A DNA stretch of 44,657 nt from Arcanobacterium phocae (lineage in GTDB: Bacteria > Actinomycetota > Actinomycetes > Actinomycetales > Actinomycetaceae): positions 1 to 44,657 of the forward strand of contig NZ_JABAPM010000008.1 in NCBI RefSeq assembly GCF_018913465.1, in the 5' to 3' direction. The translations under genes were made by a program, and so were the position numbers. Below, in pieces: positions 9,748 through 17,460 of this stretch (within the stretch, counting starts at the first letter, position 1; the number at the start of each line of letters is the position of its first letter). A model generated the notes under the pieces. It ran no database searches. It saw nothing but the letters and a program-made list of their open reading frames with translations, and was not told the origin of the DNA.

Positions 9748-9780
9748 TTAATTGTCAGGACATAATTGTCATGACAATTA
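9748..9780 (-). promoter_or_regulatory. palindromic operator upstream of ino1
   Basis: TAATTGTCA|TGACAATTA at 9763-9780 is an 18-bp perfect palindrome. A half-site with the same TTAATTGTCA lies at 9748-9757, 15 bp away. The position, 66 nt before the ino1 ATG, fits repressor or activator binding. ino1 is known to be transcriptionally controlled in other actinobacteria, but the regulator for this site cannot be named. Confidence 0.65.
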
Positions 9781-9859
9781 ACAGTCTTATCTGTTAGCAG
9801 GCTAGATGCAAGCGCAACACGGCACATCCGGTTTTGGCGGCTAGGGGCTTGGGCATGGG

Positions 9860-9938
9860 TTGTCCCTAAAACTCGTCTCTGGGAGGAGATAGGCGAATAT
9901 AGTGGCTATCTCTGCTGTACGACGAGTTTTTGTGACAG
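9860..9938 (+). repeat. 79-bp hairpin element, copy C
   Basis: The left arm TTGTCCCTAAAACTCGTC begins at 9860 and the right arm GACGAGTTTTTGTGACAG ends at 9938. An inner stem AGATAGGC / GGCTATCT is clear, so the whole element folds into a long interrupted hairpin. It lies in the divergent gap between ino1 and the serine hydrolase. Confidence 0.8.
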
Positions 9939-9964
9939 CGGGGGCGCGCTGAGCTAGCTGCCGG

Positions 9965-10050
9965 CGGTGGGAGGCGGACAGGCGTTGCCCGCTCCGGTAC
10001 TGCCCAACGCTCCGGTACCGCCCACCTCCCGGGCACCGCCCGCCCGAATA
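9965..10050 (+). repeat. GC-rich intergenic repeats
   Basis: CGCTCCGGTACTGCCCAA at about 9989 is followed directly by a near copy, CGCTCCGGTACCGCCCAC. These are flanked by GGTGGGAGGCGG and CCGCCCACCTCCC, which are partly complementary. The stretch continues the gap upstream of the serine hydrolase. No gene is visible in it. Confidence 0.5.
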
Positions 10051-10065
10051 TGCCAAACTGGAGGC

Positions 10066-10881
10066 ATGTATGAAGATTTTTTACCGGCTGACGCTTTGGC
10101 ATTCGATCACTCTTACATGACTCTCACCGCTGGCCCACGCGGCGTGGAGATAGCAGGGATCGCCGGCGATCCCGACGTGGTCTATTCGCTGGCATCGGTC
10201 ACGAAGCCAATCGCGGCATGGTCTGTGCTAGTAGCGGTAGAACGTGGGCTGGTTTCGTTGGATGAACCAGCCGGGCCGGAGGGCTCAACTATTCGCCATT
10301 TGTTGGCACACGCTTCGGGTTTGCCGTCGGCGGCAGGGGATCCTATTGCAGCGCCTGGCACTCGCCGGATCTATTCAAATTATGGTTTTGATGTGCTGGG
10401 CGAGGCGGTTGCAACGCGGGTCGGCATGTCGATCCAGGACTGGGTGCGGCAGACGGTGCTTGAACCCGTGCGCATGCTGGATGCCAGCGTGGATGGGTCG
10501 ATCGCGTTTTCTGGTCGGGCGTCGCTCGATTCGGTGGCTCGGTTTGCGGGGGAGTTGCTGGACCCGCAGTTGATTTCGCCCGAGCTGGCCCAGCAGGCGT
10601 TTACCCCGCAGTTCGCTGGGATTCCCGGTATTTTGCCGGGTTATGGCCGTCAGTCGGATAATCTGTGGGGTCTGGGTTTGGAGATCCGTGGCACCAAGTC
10701 ACCGCACTGGACGGGATCTGATTTTCCGACGACGACGTTCGGACACTTCGGCCAGTCCGGCTCGTTTGTGTGGGTCGATCCAGAGGTCAAACAAGCTGGC
10801 GTCTTTTTGGGAAACCGGATGTTTGGCCACGAGCACGCCGAGGTCTGGCCGGAGTTAACTAATCAGATGCGGGCTAGCTAG
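10066..10881 (+). CDS. serine hydrolase of the beta-lactamase family
   Basis: The 271-aa protein carries the serine/lysine catalytic tetrad SVTK (SxxK) near residue 45 and a YSN motif (YSNYGFDVLGE) near residue 105, as in class C beta-lactamases and penicillin-binding-protein-like esterases. There is no signal peptide, and it is shorter than true class C beta-lactamases (about 360 aa). A cytoplasmic esterase or peptidase is more likely than antibiotic resistance. The frame is open back to 9967 but that part is GC-rich repeat, so the ATG at 10066 is preferred. Its 3' end overlaps the convergent exonuclease gene by 8 bp. Confidence 0.85.
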   Translation: MYEDFLPADALAFDHSYMTLTAGPRGVEIAGIAGDPDVVYSLASVTKPIAAWSVLVAVERGLVSLDEPAGPEGSTIRHLLAHASGLPSAAGDPIAAPGTRRIYSNYGFDVLGEAVATRVGMSIQDWVRQTVLEPVRMLDASVDGSIAFSGRASLDSVARFAGELLDPQLISPELAQQAFTPQFAGIPGILPGYGRQSDNLWGLGLEIRGTKSPHWTGSDFPTTTFGHFGQSGSFVWVDPEVKQAGVFLGNRMFGHEHAEVWPELTNQMRAS

Positions 10882-11680
10882 CAAATTCGACGATCACTGG
10901 CACGTGGTCTGAGGCGCCCTTGCCTTTGCGTTCGTCACGGTCGATTGCGCCGGCGATCGTGCGTTGGGCCAGTCCTTCGGACGCCCACACGTAGTCGATG
11001 CGCATCCCCTCATTTTTGGGGAACCGCAGTTTTTGGTAATGCCAGAACGTGTAGTTGGTAGCAAAATCGCGCGATACTTCGTGCATCCCGGCATCGGCGA
11101 ATGCATGGAATGCGGCGCGTTCGGCGTCGGTCAGGTAGATGCCGTCTTCCATTGCGGCCGGGTCCCATACGTCGTCGTCGGTAGGAATAACGTTCCAGTC
11201 TCCAACTAAGGTGAGGTCAATTCCGAGGCGGGTTTGGGCGGTGGCGAATTCTTGGAGGGCGCGCAAGAATTCGAGCTTGTAGAAGTAGTGCGGGTCGCCG
11301 ACTGCGCGGCCGTTGGGAACATAAAGTGACCACAGGTCGATTCCGCCCACGCGCGCCCCGATAGCGCGAGCTTCACGCGGACCGTTGATGAAGGTAGCGC
11401 CGTCGTCAGGAATGCCTTTGGTGAAACCGGGCTGGCCGGGGAATTCGTAGTGAACATCGGAAAGACCAACGCGGGAAATAATGGCGACGCCGTTCCACTG
11501 ATTCAGGCCGTGTGCCGCGACTTCATATCCGGCGGCTTCGATGTCGGCTGCCGGGAACTGTTCCGGTTTGCATTTGATTTCTTGGAGCGCAAGCACGTCA
11601 AGATCGTGGCGATCGAGGACGCCTAGGATGCGGTCGGCGCGGGCACGGGCAGAGTTAATATTCCACGTTGCGATCTTCAT
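10874..11680 (-). CDS. xth: exodeoxyribonuclease III family AP endonuclease
   Basis: The 268-aa length is typical of Xth. The N-terminus MKIATWNINSARARADRIL holds the metal-binding Asn. LALQEIKC contains the catalytic Glu, and the C-terminus ends GASDHVPVIVEF with the catalytic Asp-His pair. It cleaves DNA at abasic sites and removes 3' blocking groups in base excision repair. It is divergent from the short-chain dehydrogenase. TAAACT lies 6 nt before its ATG, which suggests a leaderless transcript. Confidence 0.95.
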   Translation of the reverse strand: MKIATWNINSARARADRILGVLDRHDLDVLALQEIKCKPEQFPAADIEAAGYEVAAHGLNQWNGVAIISRVGLSDVHYEFPGQPGFTKGIPDDGATFINGPREARAIGARVGGIDLWSLYVPNGRAVGDPHYFYKLEFLRALQEFATAQTRLGIDLTLVGDWNVIPTDDDVWDPAAMEDGIYLTDAERAAFHAFADAGMHEVSRDFATNYTFWHYQKLRFPKNEGMRIDYVWASEGLAQRTIAGAIDRDERKGKGASDHVPVIVEFAS

Positions 11681-11716
11681 GAGACCAGTTTACGGGTTGC
11701 GCGGTAGTCTTGTCGT

Positions 11717-12484
11717 ATGGGACGAGCGTTGATTACCGGAGCAAGTGCAGGGTTGGGGCTGGCGTTTGCCCGCCAGTTAGCTAGTGATGGGCACGACGTC
11801 GTGCTGGTGGCCCGCAACCGCGATCGCCTTGCGGAGGTGAGTGCCGATATCCGTGCCCGCTACGGCGTGGAGGCTGAAATACTCAGTGCTGATTTGGCTG
11901 ATTACGAGGACACGGCACGGGTTGCTCGCCGGGTGGTGGATTGTGATTCGCCGATTAGTTTGCTGGTGAATAATGCGGGCTTCGGGCTGGGTCAGGATTT
12001 TGTGGGCGGCGCGCTGGAGCGCGAGGTCGACGGCTTGAACGTGATGGTTCGGGCGGTGATGATGCTCAGTCATGCGGCGGCCGGTGCGATGGCGGCGCGG
12101 GGCCGGGGAACGATTATTAATGTTGCGTCGATGACGTCGCTGACGGTGCAGGGCACATATTCGGCACATAAGGCCTGGGTTCGTACGTTTAGTGAGGGGC
12201 TGGCAGTGGAGCTTGCCGGGACTGGGGTCGGCGTGACGGTGGTTAATCCGGGGCTCATTCGCACCGAGTTTCATGAGCGCTCGCACGTTGATTCGAGCCA
12301 GTGGCCGGCAGCAGTTTTTGCGACGCCGGAGCAAGTGGTGCAGGCCGCGCTGGCGGCTGCGCGGGCGGGCCGGGTGGAGGTTACGCCAACTGTGCTCTAC
12401 AAACTGGCGAGCGGGGTAGTGCGTCATGCGCCGCGCCGGCTGGTACGGAAGTTCGCCGGGCCGGGGCTTTCCGGGCGGGAGTAG
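11717..12484 (+). CDS. short-chain dehydrogenase/reductase (SDR)
   Basis: The 255-aa protein has the classical SDR layout. The cofactor motif ITGASAGLGLAFA (TGxxxGxG) is at about residues 6-18, and NNAG (LVNNAGFGLG) is at about residue 85. Catalytic Ser (NVASMTSL) and the YSAHK motif (YxxxK) are near residues 137-154, and PGLIRTEF follows. It should be a cytoplasmic NAD(P)-dependent oxidoreductase; the substrate is not predictable. It resembles the DltE/YqjQ-like group. TAGTCT sits 6 nt before the ATG as a likely -10. Confidence 0.92.
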   Translation: MGRALITGASAGLGLAFARQLASDGHDVVLVARNRDRLAEVSADIRARYGVEAEILSADLADYEDTARVARRVVDCDSPISLLVNNAGFGLGQDFVGGALEREVDGLNVMVRAVMMLSHAAAGAMAARGRGTIINVASMTSLTVQGTYSAHKAWVRTFSEGLAVELAGTGVGVTVVNPGLIRTEFHERSHVDSSQWPAAVFATPEQVVQAALAAARAGRVEVTPTVLYKLASGVVRHAPRRLVRKFAGPGLSGRE

Positions 12485-12604
12485 GCCGGCGCTATTGGTT
12501 AGATTACTGGCCGGTGGTTGGCTAGACTGCCGGGGTTTGGCGTAGCTGTTTCTTGAATTGTGCTGATTTCAGGCTTGGGCTTCGGTGGGTTTGAGATTTT
12601 TGGG

Positions 12605-12683
12605 CTGTCCCGAAAATTCGGTTCTGGGAGTAGATGCGGGTAAAACTGGGGTATCGGCACGCATAGCCGAGTTAATGTGACAG
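12605..12683 (+). repeat. 79-bp hairpin element, copy D
   Basis: The left arm CTGTCCCGAAAATTCGG begins at 12605 and the right arm CCGAGTTAATGTGACAG ends at 12683. The interior shares GGTTCTGGGAG and AGAT with the other copies, but its inner stem is weaker. It marks the left edge of the AT-rich island. Confidence 0.8.
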
Positions 12684-12769
12684 TGTGGGAGCCGTGATTT
12701 AGGTGTTTCTTCTTAAGAAGGAGAAACAGTAATTTGTTTTATTATTTTGAAACAGTTAACCCGTCTTTT

Positions 12770-12910
12770 TGTGGATAACTTTTTAGTTGTAACTATGTTT
12801 TAGACGTTTTCCACAGATAATAATCAATATAAATAGATTATGTATTGCGGGTTTTCCCGATTTAACGAGGTATTTGCGGTTTCTTGCTACCACATCTGGT
12901 CTGTGGATAA
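12770..12910. other. cluster of three DnaA-box-like sites in AT-rich DNA
   Basis: TGTGGATAA, the exact reverse complement of the TTATCCACA DnaA box, occurs at 12770-12778 and 12902-12910, each followed by CTTT. TTTTCCACA, a one-mismatch box in the opposite orientation, lies at 12807-12815. The surrounding 350 bp (12700-13050) is strongly AT-rich and holds no gene. It may be a DnaA-responsive promoter region, a titration site or a relic origin of an integrated element. Confidence 0.5.
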
Positions 12911-13051
12911 CTTTGGATGGTTCATGTTTTCTTGCTAAAGAATCCCTATATGTACTTGATTGTTGTAATCTAACTACTAGATATAGGTTTAGCTGTGTTT
13001 TTAGCTAGTCCTTGTCTCTGTAGAAAATTTTTTCAAGACTGATGGAGAAAC

Positions 13052-13975
13052 ATGAGAATCATAAAATATTTAGGACTCCCCGCGGATGTCGAATTTGTAA
13101 ACATTGATTCAGATAGAGATACAGAACTCTATTGTCAGCCAGCGATGATTAGGTATCAGGCTCGTAGAGGATCGCAACTCGCATTAAAAGCACTTCATTA
13201 TATTTCTAGTTTCGATTTGAATTGTTTTGGCTTGCTAAGATCTCCAAATGCTGAAGATCGGCAAAAGGTTCGAGAGCTGTTCCAGCATTTTAATGAAGTG
13301 GATGAATGTGGATTGGGAATGTCTAAAACTGCAAAGGGAGGAAAAGGTAGTTCATTTATTTTGGGTGAAGCTATGCATGAGTCGCTTATGAATGATCTTT
13401 GTGCACAAGTCAAGGTTGGGATACTAAATGAGATAGAAGTTCTTGCTCCGCTAACGGACGGTGTTGCTGTAGATCGCGTTTCAGATATCACTACTAAGCT
13501 GATTAGGCCAGTATTGGCTAGGTTTACGCAAGAAATGCGAGTAAAATATCCGCAAATTGGGGCGCTTCCTGTAGAAGTTAGAAATCTAGAGGTCTGGGAT
13601 ATTAACGAGCGTACTTGGGTGAAAAGGCCTTTTGAACTGATCAATTTTCAAGGTCGATTAGTTCTACTTGTTCCGAAAAAATGGACGTGGAAGTATCTGT
13701 GTTTTAAACGAGAGAGTTTCTTCAATGTGACTATCCTGGGGGAAATCCAAGAAAGAACCACAATTTTTCGTGGAAATGAGGAAGTCCGAAAAACGAAGCA
13801 AAGATTGAAAGAAGAGAATCCGTATAGTGTGTCTCTGGTTTCAGATGTAGTGTTGCAGGCTTTCAAAGATAGAGAAATCAATCTGTTTGAACGCCATAAG
13901 TCCTATGTAGATGATGTTTACCTTTTTAGACATCTTAAAAATAAAGATGGAGATCCTTGGAATGTTGAAGATTAA
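13052..13975 (+). CDS. unrecognised 307-aa protein of the AT-rich island
   Basis: I cannot assign a family with confidence. The protein is soluble, without signal peptide or membrane segments. A central segment reads GVAVDRVSDITTKLIRPVLA followed by TQEM, then LVPKKW. Blocks of this kind occur in poorly described proteins of accessory regions, which is only a loose recollection. Codon use is unlike the core genes (many AGA, ATA and TTT codons), indicating transfer. The start has GGAG 6 nt upstream. It is followed 76 bp later by the Nudix gene on the same strand and faces the restriction-modification operon, so a defence-linked role is a context guess. Confidence 0.6.
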   Translation: MRIIKYLGLPADVEFVNIDSDRDTELYCQPAMIRYQARRGSQLALKALHYISSFDLNCFGLLRSPNAEDRQKVRELFQHFNEVDECGLGMSKTAKGGKGSSFILGEAMHESLMNDLCAQVKVGILNEIEVLAPLTDGVAVDRVSDITTKLIRPVLARFTQEMRVKYPQIGALPVEVRNLEVWDINERTWVKRPFELINFQGRLVLLVPKKWTWKYLCFKRESFFNVTILGEIQERTTIFRGNEEVRKTKQRLKEENPYSVSLVSDVVLQAFKDREINLFERHKSYVDDVYLFRHLKNKDGDPWNVED

Positions 13976-14051
13976 TTTCTTGGCATAGAAGACAAGTGTC
14001 TGCTCGGGGCTGCTAATCTTATTACCAGTAAAAGAATAGTGAGGGTGTACT

Positions 14052-14459
14052 TTGGCGACTACGGATAAGAAATTGATTCACGTTGTGGGCGCAGTTTTTG
14101 AGCGCGATGGCAAGATTATGGCGGCGCAGCGAGGTCCAGGACGTGCACTCGAGAATTATTGGGAATTCCCGGGTGGAAAAATTGAGCCGGGGGAGACGCC
14201 CGAGCAGACGCTCGTCCGTGAATTACGCGAAGAGCTATTGACTGATGCGGAAGTCGGCGAGTTCGTTGGCCGGTCAGAATTTGAGTATGACTTCGGTATT
14301 GTTCGCCTAGATGCCTACTTCGCAAAGATCATCGGCAAAGAACCAACGCTGACCGAGCACAAACAAATTCGATGGCTAGGTGCTGACGAGCTATTTAGTG
14401 TTGAGTGGGCACCAGCTGATATTCCTATTATTGAGAAGCTAGCTACCTTTTTATCTTAA
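14052..14459 (+). CDS. MutT-like Nudix hydrolase
   Basis: The 135-aa protein has the Nudix box from G42: E48, R56-E57 and E60-E61 are in register with GX5EX7REUXEE. The closing Gly of the box is replaced. WEFPGGKIEPGE is typical of MutT/8-oxo-dGTP diphosphatase and related NTP pyrophosphohydrolases, which sanitise oxidised or non-canonical nucleotides in the cytoplasm. The start is TTG, preceded by GAGGGTG at 8 nt. Its base use is more like the core genome than its neighbours. It lies between the unrecognised gene and the convergent restriction-modification operon. Confidence 0.88.
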   Translation: MATTDKKLIHVVGAVFERDGKIMAAQRGPGRALENYWEFPGGKIEPGETPEQTLVRELREELLTDAEVGEFVGRSEFEYDFGIVRLDAYFAKIIGKEPTLTEHKQIRWLGADELFSVEWAPADIPIIEKLATFLS

Positions 14460-14517
14460 GTAATATGATGGAAAACAATCGATAAAATAACAATTATTAG
14501 TGCAATTAATCAGTTTC

Positions 14518-15825
14518 TTATCTGAAATGAATTTGATAGAGACTATCAGAGTGTAGTCTCTCTTGTACGTCTGACAGATCAACACCTATCTTGTGGCAAA
14601 TCCAGAAACGTATAATCATTAGACTTTCCTTGATAGCGGACAATACTGTAGCTCGTGACGCGAGCTTTCTGTCTGCGTGTTTCCATGATGTGTAAGCTTC
14701 GTGCGTATGCACTATCCATTCGTTTGGGTCATCTAATGGTGATAGTGGTAGCTGATCGATAATTGCTTTCAATGCTGATTTGAAAGGCACCTGTCCTTTT
14801 CGGCTTGAAAAATATTTGGAATCCTCAGATTTTTTAGCTATTTCTAAGCCAATTCGCTCCAAAACTGGGCCAAGTGTAAGTATGAATTCAGGATTCCAGG
14901 GATCGGCGGAATATAAAACATTGACAAGAGATTCTACTATGCGTTGTTGGTGATCGCAGAGTTGTAGCCAACGGTTATAGCTATCCTCTTGTAGATCTTC
15001 ATGAGAGAAAAGGAAACTAACCTCGGGTGCATCGCTGGCATATGAAATGAATCGCTCAGATACATAAACAGGTTCCAGGTCAGAGAAGGGTATTAAGTCT
15101 GATTCGTTGTGAGGGTTTGCCTGAATGAGTAGTTTAGAGATGAAACAAGGTTTCCAAGCGCTAATAGCAAACAGTGTGTAGAGATTTTGGTGTACTTGAT
15201 AGTGATCGCCGAACTCGGCTCCGGGATCGCTGTGGGATTCCAGAGTGGTGCAGATGTTTCCGTTGAATTCAATACTATTATGGTATGTTTCCCAGCGTGA
15301 AGTGGCCTTTAGATGCATTAAAGGAGAAAGGGGGACAGGATCTGATACAAGAATATTGCTTTCAAAACGTGTGTGGGGCGTTCTAGTTATAGACGCATTC
15401 ATCTTTCCGAGGTTAAACCATGCATCTAGAATTCTAGCTTTCGTCACCATGGAGGTTATCTCTGCTTGGGTGTAGAAGCTATCGGAATTAACTGCGATAC
15501 GTGCAAAAAATTTTAGTTCCGAACCGTAGGCTGTTGCCTGCAAGCCATAATTTCGGCACCGCCAAAGACAAACACGGCCGTATGCGTCTGAAAAATACAT
15601 TGTTTCTGGGACTGAATTTCTCCCAATCTGGGAAGAGTGCTCTCGGTAGTATCCGTTGCTATCTATAATGGATAGATTAATTATTCCCACAACGCCTTTG
15701 GCTGTGTACTGAATTGTTGCAGGATAAAGCAACGTGGAAGAGTCAGGATCAATCAGCCAGCCAACACGAATATCTGATTCCTTAAATTTACTAGACATAG
15801 GATTTAGAGGGATTATTCTAGTCAA
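14518..15825 (-). CDS. ApeA-like HEPN-domain protein, third gene of the R-M operon
   Basis: The 435-aa protein resembles the ApeA abortive-infection architecture. A beta-rich N-terminal region (about 1-260) has scattered conserved aromatic positions such as ARILDAWFNLGK and YQVHQNLYTLFAISAWKP. A helical C-terminus follows (about 275-430). It carries RFWICH at about 406-411, an Rx4H motif of the HEPN ribonuclease type. The more usual RNxxxH form is not obvious, so catalysis is uncertain. The start is a TTG overlapping the nuclease gene by 8 bp; an ATG nine codons in (15798) is the alternative. HEPN proteins of this class are known to degrade RNA and stop phage infection. Being co-translated with a restriction system is the notable feature. 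Confidence 0.55.
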   Translation of the reverse strand: MTRIIPLNPMSSKFKESDIRVGWLIDPDSSTLLYPATIQYTAKGVVGIINLSIIDSNGYYREHSSQIGRNSVPETMYFSDAYGRVCLWRCRNYGLQATAYGSELKFFARIAVNSDSFYTQAEITSMVTKARILDAWFNLGKMNASITRTPHTRFESNILVSDPVPLSPLMHLKATSRWETYHNSIEFNGNICTTLESHSDPGAEFGDHYQVHQNLYTLFAISAWKPCFISKLLIQANPHNESDLIPFSDLEPVYVSERFISYASDAPEVSFLFSHEDLQEDSYNRWLQLCDHQQRIVESLVNVLYSADPWNPEFILTLGPVLERIGLEIAKKSEDSKYFSSRKGQVPFKSALKAIIDQLPLSPLDDPNEWIVHTHEAYTSWKHADRKLASRATVLSAIKESLMIIRFWICHKIGVDLSDVQERLHSDSLYQIHFR

Positions 15826-17458
15826 GGAAGCTGACTATGTCTGGCACTGTAAGCTCACGATCAGATTGCCAGAGACTAATCAAATCAGAGCGTGTCCTAC
15901 AACTTGAGGGGTATCCCTGAATAAGTCGAATAAGAGCTTGTATACCAATCCCGCAACCATGGACATTGGTGGCGTCAACAATTGTTCTTAGGTGAGCTCC
16001 GAAGCTTGGAGAGAAACCACCCGCGATATATATAAAAACTTGCGCATTGGGAGTAGAAGGGATGTAATTTGTTTGCATTCTGAGTTGATGATCAGATTCT
16101 AGTGAATAGCTAGAATATGCTTTTGTGTCGATTATTCCTTCGAAGCTCTCATCGGAAAAGAGTACATCTGGTTTCTTACCTTGTTGCCCGACATGTTGTG
16201 TATGAAATCCAAAAATATCGTGAAAGATTGACGCGGTAGTCTTTTCAAAAAGTATGGCATTATCTGTTCCTGAAAAAGCCATATCGTGGTAGCGTAGCAA
16301 GAAGTCGGACAGTACTTTTTGTTTATTAGGGAATAGCTGTATGAGAGCAGCTTCAATGAATGACTCTGGTTGACCGGTCTGATTGTGAATGATGGTGATT
16401 AATTCTTCAGTAGGTTCCGTTATTAGACGATCAGGAAAAAGCGTTGTTACAGCAGCAGAGATAATTGCTAGGTCGCTTAGTTGTTTTGCCGAAGCCTGAA
16501 TTTCTGATATTCGTCTATTATCGCGGCTATGCAAAGGACCTCTTCCAAAGGTTCTTTGAAAACTAGCTAATGCTTTTGATTTCTCGTTTTTATTAATCTG
16601 ATCTTCAAAGACTGGCATCAAAGGTAATTTGCCGAAATGTTTAATGTGATCACGTACTTTATTGACTTTTGAAGGATCAAGTTTAACTGTTGTGCCCGGT
16701 GAAATGGTGCTGTTTGTTCTCATATCGTCTTTGACGACTAGCCCCGTATAGAGCAACCATTGCATTATTGTATCTGCGATATCTCCTAGGGTTTGGCCTT
16801 GTAACACAATTTTGTCAGAGGGCTTAGATAAATTTGCCGTTTCAGCTAGAGAACTTGGAACTTTTTGTTCGGAACGAAAATTCAGAATCTTTTCGGCAAT
16901 TTCTGATACGGCTTTATCGTTATGCTTTTCCGCAAAACATAGTACACAGGTTGCTATTTCAGTAGCTGTTAAGTACCCGTTTATACTCGGGTGTAAGAGT
17001 AACTTCAAGAGAAATACGAATGGCCTAAGCTTAAATCTTCTATCGATATTTACATGTCTATTCACCGAGTATGGTGAAGGATATTGAAAAGAAAGAATCT
17101 GATTCGTGAGTACTGGAAGTGCTGGTTTGTGATTCACTAAATCTTCCCCAGCGAGTGTAAGAAAAACAGTATCTGAATTGGTTTCGGTCGGATACGTGAA
17201 GTAAAGCCCAAGAGCATAGAGGAGTGCCGCATGGGTGCGTCCACCAGATCCTCCGCGCCCTACAGCTCTTTCAGAGTAATCACCAGAGATCTTTAAGCCG
17301 CGATTGTCCAGAGCGTTCTCAAACGCTATCTGTATAGCGCGATTTCCTCTCCATTGTTTCCCTAAAGCAACGGAAGAAAACGTCTGTAAGTTTAGAGGAA
17401 CACGATGAGGCTTTCTGTGTGGGCGAGGGACCATCCAGTATTGTTTTGCTTCAGCCAT
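15818..17458 (-). CDS. AlwI/BstNBI-like type II restriction endonuclease
   Basis: The 546-aa protein follows the pattern of the AlwI/BstNBI type IIS family from end to end: an N-terminal YWMVPRPHRKP block, W-G-N with AFENAL, LTLAGEDLV, ILSFQYPSP, then LRPFVFLLKLLL with a YLTATEIA helix and EIAEKILNFRSE. The C-terminal nuclease core has the PD-(D/E)xK signature, PD at 430-431 and DTK at 444-446 (PDVLFSDESFEGIIDTK), with an upstream Glu (FEKTT). It should cut DNA at or beside a short site. It starts 2 nt after the methyltransferase stop, so the pair is co-translated. The recognition sequence cannot be read from the protein. Confidence 0.75.
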   Translation of the reverse strand: MAEAKQYWMVPRPHRKPHRVPLNLQTFSSVALGKQWRGNRAIQIAFENALDNRGLKISGDYSERAVGRGGSGGRTHAALLYALGLYFTYPTETNSDTVFLTLAGEDLVNHKPALPVLTNQILSFQYPSPYSVNRHVNIDRRFKLRPFVFLLKLLLHPSINGYLTATEIATCVLCFAEKHNDKAVSEIAEKILNFRSEQKVPSSLAETANLSKPSDKIVLQGQTLGDIADTIMQWLLYTGLVVKDDMRTNSTISPGTTVKLDPSKVNKVRDHIKHFGKLPLMPVFEDQINKNEKSKALASFQRTFGRGPLHSRDNRRISEIQASAKQLSDLAIISAAVTTLFPDRLITEPTEELITIIHNQTGQPESFIEAALIQLFPNKQKVLSDFLLRYHDMAFSGTDNAILFEKTTASIFHDIFGFHTQHVGQQGKKPDVLFSDESFEGIIDTKAYSSYSLESDHQLRMQTNYIPSTPNAQVFIYIAGGFSPSFGAHLRTIVDATNVHGCGIGIQALIRLIQGYPSSCRTRSDLISLWQSDRELTVPDIVSFLD

Positions 17459-17460
17459 AA

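Noticed and set aside
9967-10065. Upstream extension of the serine hydrolase by 33 residues
   Set aside because: The extension is low-complexity proline/alanine sequence from GC-rich repeats and is not family-like. The ATG at 10066 gives a normal N-terminus.
10066-10881. Antibiotic-resistance beta-lactamase
   Set aside because: There is no signal peptide and the protein is too short for a class C enzyme. SxxK and YxN motifs alone are shared with esterases and peptidases.
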